DNA from: Rostratula benghalensis | Taxonomy: Eukaryota > Chordata > Aves > Charadriiformes > Rostratulidae | Direction of reading: 5' to 3' | DNA: 64,000 nt | Assembly: GCA_013399305.1 (NCBI GenBank) | Contig: VXAI01000039.1 | Span: forward strand, 3,236,845 to 3,300,844 | Shown here: positions 55,101-64,000 of the stretch, in pieces | Position numbering within the stretch: position 1 is the first letter of the stretch | Layout of the letters: every line of letters starts with the position of its first letter | Translations under genes and position numbers: made by a program | Notes under the pieces: generated by a model | The model's database searches: none | What the model saw: only the letters and a program-made list of their open reading frames with translations | Told to the model about the DNA's origin: nothing

Positions 55101-58100
55101 CTTTGATATTCTTGTATTTTCACCAGATGCAATTGCCAAAGGTCCCACTTAGTTTCAGCTGATGGGATTACTTGCTATCTTTGCTGAAGCTGGGTCTGTT
55201 GCTAATGACCTGGGGCAGTAAAAAAACACTGAATATTCATCACTGGCCCCAGCTGAATTCCAGGTTATATACACCTGAGGTACTCCAGGATGAATTACCA
55301 GTCCAGACTAAACACTCCAAGAACTTAAATAAAGAACAGTAATAAAGGTTTCACAAGGTTTTAATGAAGGGGGGAAAATGTACAACTAATTAGCTACTTC
55401 ATCTCAAATCTGTTTCTATACAGGGAAAATTTAATGATTACAAGGGGTAGTAGACTCTGCTTTGCTCTTGCATGTACTTACGTATGCAAATGTATATTAG
55501 TAAGTAGAGTAAGTGATGTGTTAAAGCAATGTTAAACCGAGGTCTGCAGCACTTTGCACATTACACAACTGAATACACAAGGGACATAAAAACACTTCAC
55601 TTTTTTAGATTAAAAATATATTTCTGCCATACATGCCTTTAATTTTCAGTTACAGTGAGTACTGAACATCCTATAATAAAACTGAAGAAGATTTTCTCAC
55701 TTTATCTTACAAAGAAAGTGGTGCATGAACTAAATAAATACTAGAGTTATTAGCGGAAATTTATAGCCAACTATAGTCAGCAACATTTTATCAACAGGTG
55801 AAAATGCACAAAATTTTCTTCCTAAGGTAAAACTGGTACTGATACTCAAAAATAATTGGGAGTTTATCCATAAGTTGTGGTCTAACCTTTTATCAGAAGG
55901 CTGAAGCAAAATAAACTTCCTTGATGGCTCTATGATTTTGCACTCCTTATTTACCCTTCAGCAACTAAATGAAATGTAAGGGCTATAGACCAGTCTGATT
56001 TTCCTAAGTTTCAGCAAAACATATTTCCTCTAAACATCTTACTTCTAAATTATTGCTGTGTGTATTGAACGAATTCTTCTTTCTTTAACTGTTTCAGGTA
56101 ATGGATCTTAAAGGCCAAATGATCTATATTTTTGAATCCAGTGCCATCCTATTCTTGGGATCTCCTTGTGTGGATAGACTAGAAGATTTTACAGGACGTG
56201 GATTGTACCTCTCAGATATTCCCATTCACAATGCACTGAGAGATGTTGTTCTGATAGGAGAGCAGGCCAGAGCTCAGGATGGACTGAAGAAGAGGTTAGG
56301 AAAGCTAAAAGCAACCCTTGAGCAGGCACATCAAGCACTTGAAGAAGAAAAGAAGAAGACCGTAGATCTTCTGTTTTCAATTTTTCCTGGAGAGGTTGCT
56401 CAGCAGCTGTGGCAGGGACAAGTTGTGCAAGCCAAAAAATTTAATAATGTCACGATGCTTTTCTCTGACATTGTTGGATTCACTGCCATCTGTTCCCAGT
56501 GCTCACCTATGCAGGTTATCACCATGCTTAATGAGCTTTATACTCGCTTTGATTACCAATGTGGAGAGCTAGATGTCTACAAGGTACGCAACTTATTGCA
56601 TTTCTGTGGGGTTCTGGGGGAAGGAGATGAAGACTAAATGGGACAAAGGATAGTAAAAGTGCAAAAATTATTTTGCTCTAAACCCTCATTATAAGAAAGA
56701 TGTATTCAGATAAATCACAAAACAAACAAAAAGCCTAACAGAATCAGCTGTTCAGGCAGCCTATAGAGAAACCTATAAAAACTTAAGAGTTAATTTTAAA
56801 AATTAATTTCAATGACAGCGATGTGAATCTGGAGTGAATAGATATTGAGCAAGGAAAAGTATTTCAGCATCATGCTGACCAGTAAATACAAGTGTTAGAC
56901 TTTTTCCTTGTGAGTGATACTGCAGGATTTGCCCAGGACTTAAATACTTTAGCAGGACAGGTAAGCCTCAGTCACTATGGAGGTATAATTCCTACTGAAG
57001 CCACAGGCTATTCTTGTGTATGTCAAACAGTGTAACACTAAGGAACAAATATGCCTCTTTTAGGTTGAAACTATTGGAGATGCCTACTGTGTCGCTGGAG
57101 GTTTACACAAAGAAAGTGAAACACATGCTGTTCAAATAGCATTGATGGCCCTGAAGATGATGGAGCTGTCAGATGAGGTGGTGTCTCCCCATGGAGAGCC
57201 TATCAAGGTCATATATTTTATTGTATTTTATATGGCTAAAGGGGCAGATTTTTTTTGTTTAGTTGCTTTTGGAGTTTTTGTCTGAAGGAAAATTCACATC
57301 ATTACATCAACTCAGACAAGTTTGGGAATCCAGTCTGTATGGCGGGAGAGGCTGACCTTTTTAGTTCTATGAATGAGAGTTTTGTGGAGAGGTAAAGATG
57401 AAACAGGGATCTGAAAATCAAATCAAAAGGCTTAAATGCAGTGGAATCAATAGGTGCATACTGACATGCTGTAGCTTTTGTCTCTGTAGCAATACCTTTG
57501 TCAGTGGCATGGAATACTCTGCTACTATTTTCTAAGGAAGAGACTAACCCTCTTTCAGATCTAAGTGTTTTGAGGCAACAGGTATAAATATGGATAATCC
57601 AAGACATGTTCTGATTGCAGTAATCCACACATCTTTAATGGGTTCCATTGCTGGTTTTGTTTTACAATCAGATGCCGAACCACTACTAATGGTGTTAATG
57701 CTGTCAAAGCAACTGTTAAGATTCAGTGGTGGTTTTATTTACGGCTTTGTTTCAGTGAGGACTTACTGAACTTTTCATGTAGGTTTACCTCTCACTGAGA
57801 AAAAAAGAGAAAGGGCAGTGTGCATGACAAAAGATGCGTACCTTCTACTAAGTTCAAATGTCATAGAATGCGTCCTATTATTTTTATTACAGATGTCTCA
57901 GTTCTTGGTGTCTTTTCTTTGCCAATTTTTAACATTTATGTGTTCATTTATTTGTTTACAAAACTTTGAGCTTCTTTGGTTTTTAATTAAGGAATATTTG
58001 TATTCCAAGACAAAGAAAATGTTTATTAAGGTGATTACCCTTCTATCACAGAGAACAGCAGTATTATATTATAAATAAACATTGTTCTTTTTGTATTTCA

Positions 58101-61100
58101 CAATATAAAATTAAATTACACTTAAAAAATCAGGAAACATCTTGACAATATTTTAACATGTTTATAATTTCCACTCAAATGCTACCTCTGCAATTTTGAA
58201 TGAGGAATGCTATTACATTTTTAAAAGTCATTTTAAAAGAGGGAGAAAAAAAATGTATAAGTACTTAGTAGAAGCTTCCGAGAAGAAAACTGAATCTTTC
58301 TCTTTTTAATGAAAGTGTGCATCTATTTTAATGAAAAACTTCGTAAAAGCTTTGGCTGTTTTGCAAAGCAACAAATAAGTCACAGTCTATGGTCATTTTA
58401 GATATGAATTGTCAAAGAAAATGGTGTGACTGCAAACAGCTTACTTCTACTCAGACTTGTACATCGACACATGTATTTCAGCCATCGTTGCTGTGTGTTG
58501 ATTGTACTTCTGTTGCAGGATTTTTTGCTTTTCCACTCAAAATTTGAAATTGTGACTTCTTACACAAAGATTAGCACACACAGAAGACACACAAGCTTCC
58601 TGACATGCTGCTATTGTGTCAGAGTGCTATCACACACAAGAAAAAGAACACATCTCCACACACACACAAGATGAAAAGGAACATAGGATGCAGTACTAGC
58701 TACGCAAAACTCAAACATCTCACTTACAAAGAAGAGGAGTCAAAATATTTCAAATGCTGTATAAATTAATTATCAAAACTCTGTACTCTGGGATTGGGAT
58801 TTACTCTATGTGTGACCTCATAAATGGAGTCCAGTTGGAACCAAAGCATGTACATATTTTCTTTGCTATTCCCTGAAACTTTTCTTCTGTCCTTGACAGT
58901 AAAGCAAATACTATTCATTAACAGTCTCCAATCTAACAACATTGTGTCGTGTGATTCCTCTCAGGAAAGCATCCTAGTGTCATAGTAACTCCTGCTGATA
59001 TTTCTAGATCTATTTACTGCCACAGAGACCAGACTTATCACAGTGATATCAGATGAAGGATTACTTACCATAAATGCAAAGCAGGGTAAACTAGTTTCCT
59101 CTCCATGAGCAGTGACAACCATAACATAGGCATTTTAAGGAGACCGTACTAATGCAACTTATATTAGTTACTCTTTTTTCTTTTTTTTTTCATAGAGGAA
59201 GAATATACCATTTTACTTTACCTAATAATGTTGCTTTCTGTCTTTTATGTAAAGATGCGCATTGGCCTTCATTCTGGATCTGTCTTTGCTGGAGTTGTTG
59301 GGGTTAAAATGCCTCGTTATTGCCTTTTTGGAAATAATGTAACTCTTGCCAATAAGTTTGAATCTTGCAGTATACCTAGAAAAATAAACGTCAGCCCAAC
59401 AACTTACAGGTACAGTGCTTCATATCTGTAAAATATTCACTTGAAGTAGTTAATTGTAACAGCTCGTTATCTTCCTTTCCCTCTGAAGTACTGCTGATTG
59501 TTTTACTTCGTCTCTCTCTGACTGCTCATGAATGCACTATGGTTATTTTAAATCAGAATGCAACCAGCAGTAGCAAGAAGAAGGGTGAAACAGAACAGCT
59601 GATACTTATTTTTCAGATGTTGCGTTTGAAATAAATGGGCTGTCTGGGCCAATTTAGCTTCTTACCCCTGCAGCTGTATACATTTTTCTTTTTCTTTTTT
59701 TTTTCCTTTTTTCTTCTCTCATATGGTTGGCTCTTCTTTGAGCTATGAACTGCCTGCCAAACTGGCTGCAGGTGCTCTTGAAAATAATAACCGAACGGAA
59801 GAATTGTTAAACATCACCCTACACATCTTCACTCTCCTTTGGTTAGGGAAGACGAATGAATGGGGTGCAATGAATCATCCATGCCAGTGTTTAGTTTATA
59901 CAGGTCTTGGTCCCAACTCAGTTTAAACCTTTTAGTATGGAATTTAGGCTGTGCACTGGGCATATCCACATTTGTTGTGATGTGTGCTACATGATTACAC
60001 AGATAGCTAGCACTGGTCCTATGTATCTTCTATGGGAAATACAGCACCTTTCCTTTGTCCTCCCAGCCTAATACTCTCTTGTTATGATTTGTTTAATTGT
60101 ATTTAAAAATCACCCTGCAACATGTTCGTGGCCAAGTAACAGTGTCTTATAGCTGCCAAGCAAAATAATAGGAAACTGTTTTGAATCTGATGGAAACGAC
60201 AGCCTGCATGTGAAGTGCAGATCCAGGTCTGAATGTTATGCCATTGAGTTGATAGAGATGATTTTATCTTCCAGAGTGGCCAAAAGTTTTGTAAGAATGA
60301 ACTGTAGAGAGTGAATCTACTTTAAGTAAGTGATAGGGCTGGCTGGGTAAAATAACCAGAAATATGAATATAATTTATTTTTTTCCTTTTAAGAAAGCTT
60401 TGCTACCCTCACTGTAGCCTGGACAGTCAGTTACACCTACTCAGCATCCACCCACTGCCATGTATCCGATAATGCCTTATGGCAAGGTTCTGTGGCCAGT
60501 GTCGGACAGAGAATTTGGGACAGGATCCTTACATCTCCTGCAGCATGTGCTATATGACTTACTGCATGCCAAGCTTTAGATTATCTACTGTAACTGATTT
60601 AGGTTAAAGTATTTTAGATTTGGTTAAAAGGTTTTAGGGCACACAGCAAGTAATCTTTTAGATCATCACCAGTGTATATTCTGTGTCAGAAGAAGAGTGC
60701 TGGCCAACAGTGATTTTTTTTTTTTTTCACATCCACATGGAAAATAATTTTGAATGGTTCTGGCCACTGCCTTTTCTTAAAACCATTGGACGCTTCCTCA
60801 CCACAGGGCTTGCCTATAACTTGTGGCATAAGTAGGTTTTGCCTGGCTATGTATTCATCTCAAGAAAATATTTTAAATTAGTATATTGCTGAAACAAAGA
60901 GAGAATTAATTCTCTGAGTGCCCAGAAAACAGGCCGTTTGGTTAAAGAGTAAACTATTACTGTTGCTGTGGTATGTTTTTTCCCCCTGAGTGAATGATGT
61001 ATTAAATTCCTTTTTTTTAGGGTTTTTTTTTTTTCTGATTTGTACAACAGTTCTAAACACATATTGATAACATTATGGCATCTTGCTCAACTCCTGCATA

Positions 61101-61836
61101 TCGCAATAATTGTTTGGAAGCTTAGCTATCAGTCATCAGTATTTACCCCTACAGATTCGCAATCTGTGTTTCAGATATAGAGGACCACTGGGTTTAGTAG
61201 ACCCATGTGTGAAAAAGCAAAATTGTTAGAATTGGTAAGAGGATCTCAATAGTTTATTTATAAGCTTTTCAGTATTTCCTTATTTGAAACATTAGTTATG
61301 GTGCCAGTTTCGTGTGCAATTCTGAGCTATCTTTCAATACTAAATATTTGGAAATGCTTACAACAAACATAGCATCTACATATAAAATATTGACCAAGAC
61401 AAAAAACTGAGAGGCAATACTCCTGTTTGTGCTGGCACACAGGTTAATAGGCTACCAAGATTAGCAAATAAATAGTATTTTTTATATTTTCAGTAAATAA
61501 TATATAAATGTTAATTTAGATTCTGCCTTGCTACATTCTGCCCTGCCATACATGAAGAATTATTTAATGTCTGCACTTGTAAAACAATTAGTGGCTGATT
61601 CATTTCTAATCAAGATGATTCATTTTTGTTCTAGGTTGTTAAATGAATATCCAGGTTTTGTGTTCACACCTCGCTCAAGAGAAGAGCTTCCACCAAATTT
61701 TCCCAGTGATATCCCTGGAATTTGCTATTTTCTGGATGCTTATATTCAAGAAACAAACTCACAGACTTGGTTTCAAAAGAGAGATATGGGAGATGGCAAT
61801 GCCAATTTTTTGGGTGAGGAAACAGGAATAGACTGA
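48880..61836 (+). CDS. GUCY1A1: Soluble guanylate cyclase subunit alpha-1, complete, 8 coding exons
   Basis: Alpha subunit of the NO-receptor guanylate cyclase, a cytosolic heterodimer with GUCY1B1 that makes cGMP from GTP. Exons: 48880-49128, 51119-51180, 52786-52844, 53930-54639, 56098-56583, 57064-57207, 59255-59409, 61635-61836; all introns are GT-AG. The joined frame is 2067 nt, 688 residues plus TGA, against 690 in human. Approximate domains: variable N-terminus 1-60, haem-free H-NOX-like 65-240, PAS/H-NOXA 280-400, coiled coil 415-450, cyclase 470-680. Visible motifs: [10 protein letters not shown] (metal Asp484) and GDAYC (metal Asp528). In [15 protein letters not shown], Thr600 and Lys604 stand where the beta subunit has catalytic Asn and Arg, so alpha needs its partner, as known for the family. 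The start at 48880 is the first in-frame ATG after a TGA at 48739; it has A at -3. Alpha-1 rather than alpha-2 (GUCY1A2) by recalled similarity along the whole length, including the N-terminus [10 protein letters not shown]. Confidence 0.97.
51119..51180 (+). CDS. GUCY1A1: GUCY1A1 coding exon 2 (62 nt)
   Basis: A small exon too short to stand out as an open frame. It was found from the expected protein [20 protein letters not shown], following a T-rich tract and CCCCAG, with the donor CAG/GTATGT. It starts in phase 0 and ends two bases into an Arg codon. It encodes a basic helix of the H-NOX-like region. A guanine-rich tract lies about 100 bases upstream of the acceptor (see findings). Confidence 0.95.
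52786..52844 (+). CDS. GUCY1A1: GUCY1A1 coding exon 3 (59 nt)
   Basis: A second mini-exon, bounded by ATCTTTACAG and the donor GCAG/GTAATG. The first base completes the Arg codon of the previous exon, then [19 protein letters not shown] follows. The last G is the first base of a Gly codon finished in the next exon. It belongs to the H-NOX-like domain. Skipping it alone would shift the frame (59 is not a multiple of 3). Confidence 0.94.
53930..54639 (+). CDS. GUCY1A1: GUCY1A1 coding exon 4 (710 nt; H-NOX-like and PAS domains)
   Basis: The largest exon, codons 124-360. Acceptor CCATGCAG at 53929; donor TCCATG/GTAAGA. It holds the rest of the H-NOX-like domain ([41 protein letters not shown]) and most of the PAS domain ([42 protein letters not shown]). 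The frame stays open upstream into intron 4 as far as an ATG at 53800, but the match to known GUCY1A1 begins exactly at the Gly codon split by the acceptor, so the upstream part is taken as intron. Confidence 0.96.
56098..56583 (+). CDS. GUCY1A1: GUCY1A1 coding exon 5 (486 nt; PAS end, coiled coil, start of cyclase)
   Basis: Codons 361-522. Acceptor AACTGTTTCAG at 56097; donor TACAAG/GTACGC; phase 0 at both ends, so the exon is a symmetric cassette. It encodes the end of the PAS domain, the signalling helix [14 protein letters not shown] with a heptad-rich region ([20 protein letters not shown]), and the start of the catalytic domain with [10 protein letters not shown], whose Asp484 is a metal ligand in class III cyclases. 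Skipping would remove the first metal-binding Asp without a frameshift. Confidence 0.97.
57064..57207 (+). CDS. GUCY1A1: GUCY1A1 coding exon 6 (144 nt; second metal Asp)
   Basis: Codons 523-570, starting [18 protein letters not shown]; Asp528 is the second metal-binding Asp of the catalytic core. Acceptor CTCTTTTAG at 57063. The donor reads ATCAAG/GTCATA and is clearly weaker than the others of the gene. The exon is phase 0 at both ends, so skipping would keep the frame but destroy the active site. Confidence 0.95.
59255..59409 (+). CDS. GUCY1A1: GUCY1A1 coding exon 7 (155 nt; nucleotide-binding loop)
   Basis: Codons 571-621 plus two bases. Acceptor TTATGTAAAG at 59254; donor TTACAG/GTACAG. 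It holds [16 protein letters not shown] and [19 protein letters not shown], the base- and substrate-contact region of the cyclase. Retention of the following intron would add six residues (SASYL-type tail after TTYRY) and stop, removing the C-terminal strand of the domain. Confidence 0.96.
61635..61836 (+). CDS. GUCY1A1: GUCY1A1 last coding exon (202 nt coding)
   Basis: Acceptor TTTTTGTTCTAG at 61634. The first base completes Arg622, then [29 protein letters not shown], and the C-terminus [14 protein letters not shown] before TGA at 61834-61836. Mammalian proteins end in a very similar ...NANFLG...GID, which fixes both frame and stop. The exon continues into the 3' UTR. Confidence 0.96.
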
Positions 61837-61859
61837 ATTGTACATTCACAAGTGTATAA

Positions 61860-61865
61860 AATAAA
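61860..61865 (+). promoter_or_regulatory. Proximal poly(A) signal AATAAA
   Basis: Canonical hexamer 24 bases after the TGA, followed by T-rich sequence at about 61880-61893. Use would leave a 3' UTR of only some 40-50 bases. Inferred from the motif only. Confidence 0.5.
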
Positions 61866-62603
61866 TTTATAAATATTTTGATTTTTTTTTTTGTATAAAT
61901 TGAAAATTTTTAAAAATGTATGAAACATGAGAGCACTTTAGATTGTTAACACCTGAAAGCCAGTATTAAAATTTCAGGAAGTATGTCACTGACTACTTTT
62001 TATTTTTCCTTTATATAAGGAACATAGTCACTAAAGTAATGATGCAACTTCACTAAAAACTACATTTTCCCTGTGGTAATTTCTAAGTGCTATGTAACAA
62101 GTCTCTCAGTTCTCTGTGTGCTGAGAATTCTAGATGTATTATATATGCAGTGTGTCAGGAAGTGTAACGTGCAAGTGATGCAGCCCTATGCAGTGTTGTA
62201 AGGTGGTGCTTATCAGTTACTATTAAAATACATTCTCTTAGTGATTCCATAAGAAAATAGCCATTAAAATATTGTCATTCTATCACATACTCCTTCCAGT
62301 GCATCTTTTGGGCCCCATCCTAGAAGCTGTTCACCATTTTCTAACATTGACTAGAGTCAATGTGTTGAGGGTGCTCAGCATCTTCTGGATCAGGCTGCTA
62401 ATTGTAGTTAACACACATATACATAGCAGAGTTTGCTGCTTACTGTTTTGTGAATTTTATTTTGTGTATAAAATGAATATGGATTAAAACACTGTATAAT
62501 CACACACTAAAGTCTCTGTAATAATCAAACAATGTTTTAGTTCTTGGGGTTTTTAAAATACTTTACAAAATAATAATATCCACTTGCTATTATGTATTAG
62601 AGC

Positions 62604-62664
62604 AATAAATATTTTCCTTTTGTTGTCATTTAAATTTGAAATGTTTTAAAAGAAGTGTAATAAA
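62604..62664 (+). promoter_or_regulatory. Distal poly(A) signals (two AATAAA hexamers)
   Basis: AATAAA at 62604-62609, followed by a TTTTCCTTTTGTTGT tract, and a second AATAAA at 62659-62664. The pair would give a 3' UTR of about 0.8 kb. Inferred from motif and T/GT-rich downstream context. Confidence 0.5.
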
Positions 62665-62680
62665 ACATGCTTTGGAGTAT

Positions 62681-63103
62681 TTGCTTAGAAAAGAAATTCC
62701 AGTCAGACTGTATAAAATGCAACAGCAGCATACCAGTGTAAAGCTAGGATCCTTATTCAAGGACAGCAATGTGAGTATGAAATGTTATTGAAATGCCTAT
62801 GCTATACTCGCTTTAAAGTTGCCAGGGTAATCTACAGGTGAACAGAAATGCTTTAAAACATATGAACACATATACAAAGTACTAATAATACTACAGTACA
62901 AGTTTCTCTACTGTGGATGGTAGAACATGAGTGGAGAACTCTCAAGGGTCTGCCTCTAGACCTGGCAAAATAGAGTTAGTTACTAGTCCTGAGTTTAGGA
63001 TTCTGCCTCTCTGACTAGCAGATCCATCTGCACAGAAATTTCTCTGTACCACAGTTCGATCCCAACCTCTTACTGCTTACACACACACAAATATTTCCAG
63101 CAG
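62681..63103. other. Downstream flank of GUCY1A1
   Basis: AT-rich sequence after the last poly(A) signal, with a short CA run near 63080. Nothing else seen. Confidence 0.5.
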
Positions 63104-63258
63104 TATCACAGAATATCAGGGATTGGAGGAGACCTTGAAAGATCATCTAGTCCAATCCCCCTGCTGGAGCAGGAACACCTAGATCAGGCCACACAGGAAC
63201 GCGCCCAGGCAGGTTTTGATTGTCTCCAGAGAAGGAGACTCCACAACCTCTCTGGGCA
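63104..63258 (-). mobile_element. CR1 LINE 3' tip (minus strand)
   Basis: TATCACAGAATATCAGGG, GGAGACCTTGAAAGATCATC, TAGTCCAATCCCCCTGCTGG and GAGACTCCACAACCTCTCTG are the CR1 3' end read in reverse. 5' truncated at about 63258, followed by unrelated AT-rich sequence. Confidence 0.93.
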
Positions 63259-64000
63259 TATCAAATATTATTAGTCATTGTCTTACCTCTTAAACTGTTG
63301 AGGATTGGCATATCAATTCATGAAAGTCTTTCTTCAAGCTACTTGTCACTGGATCAGATTTTGCTCTCTGTATATTTACAGGGAGCAATTACATTAGATG
63401 CCATTCTGTTCATTTTCTGAACCTGAAGCTGGATATACTGTTTATCCTACTATTTTGCAGTAGAAACTCATACAGTACATGTACAATCAGAGCCTTCAGA
63501 AAAATCCTTATAAGGAACTAACACTAACACATTTTTTAAAGCATGTTTTAATTCAGATTTCCTGTAAGCAGCATTTGAACAAAACTTGAAATGTTGAATC
63601 CTGCCATTGCTTCAGGTCTCCTATGTCCATCCAAACACCTAAGCATCCAAGATACTTAGACATAATTTTGTGACACAAACAAGGAACCTGAAAGTCCCTG
63701 TCTATATTATATGTATGCATGTGCCATACATATACACACACACGTACATGCATAAGTATTTGTGATATTTTTAATAGCAGTGTTTCAAGGAAACAAGAAC
63801 TATGCAAATCTTGCAACTGATCTTTGTTATGTTTTGGTTGGAAAATTCTGTTCTGTCAACATAAATGTGCAGAGGCTAGTAGCAGTCCCATGTGGGTGCT
63901 TGTGGATTTGGAAATATGAGAATATCTGACTACTGACTCTTCAGTAGGCTTGTGCTATTAAGCCAGTAATGACTGAAGTCAATAGGAATCTATCTATCCC
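63259..64000. other. Intergenic to window end
   Basis: AT-rich, with a CA/TG-rich simple stretch at 63710-63755. GUCY1B1, expected next downstream in vertebrates, has no exon here. Confidence 0.5.

Larger units (their letters stand above)
61837..62680 (+). other. GUCY1A1: GUCY1A1 3' untranslated region (probable extent)
   Basis: AT-rich, stop-filled sequence directly after the stop codon. The end is inferred from the last of three AATAAA hexamers at 62659-62664; the true cleavage site cannot be read from the sequence. No other coding signal is seen here. Confidence 0.6.

Noticed and set aside
56189..56380. Minus-strand frame within the GUCY1A1 exon
   Set aside because: Shadow of the conserved coding strand; no independent support.
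63030..63075. tRNA-like B-box (GTTCGATCC)
   Set aside because: No matching A-box or cloverleaf could be laid out around it.

Overview
The window is vertebrate nuclear DNA, almost certainly from a bird. It is AT-rich and gene-poor, its genes are intron-split, and nearly all recognisable interspersed repeats are CR1 LINE fragments with the typical CR1 3' end. No SINE, CRISPR, operon or bacterial feature is visible.

One gene is recognised: GUCY1A1, the alpha-1 subunit of the nitric-oxide-activated soluble guanylate cyclase, on the + strand. A CpG island at about 28200-29060, broken by a 242-base run of N, is the likely promoter and non-coding first exon. An intron of about 20 kb follows, then eight coding exons from 48880 to 61836. 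Joined at GT/AG sites (48880-49128, 51119-51180, 52786-52844, 53930-54639, 56098-56583, 57064-57207, 59255-59409, 61635-61836) they give an uninterrupted 688-residue reading frame, close to the 690 of human GUCY1A1. All domains are present: H-NOX-like, PAS, coiled coil and cyclase. Poly(A) signals lie 24 bases and about 770-830 bases after the stop. The partner gene GUCY1B1, usually the next gene downstream, is not reached.

The first 28 kb is intergenic: no gene found, but several CR1 fragments. The most informative part is 13.9-22.1 kb. Two CR1 copies share an 855-base core in opposite orientation (13963-14817 minus, 21202-22056 plus), identical wherever compared. Their flanks do not fit as they stand. 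An older CR1 stops at the inner edge of the left copy, and its missing 3' end lies at the outer edge of the right copy. Turning the 6.4 kb between them around makes both elements regular, so the segment looks inverted by recombination between the copies, or was put in backwards by the assembler.

Other points: G-quadruplex motifs in the promoter island, just before coding exon 2 and beside the right CR1 copy; a weak 5' splice site (GTCATA) inside the cyclase domain; a possible 14-codon upstream reading frame across the first splice junction; and two local direct duplications.
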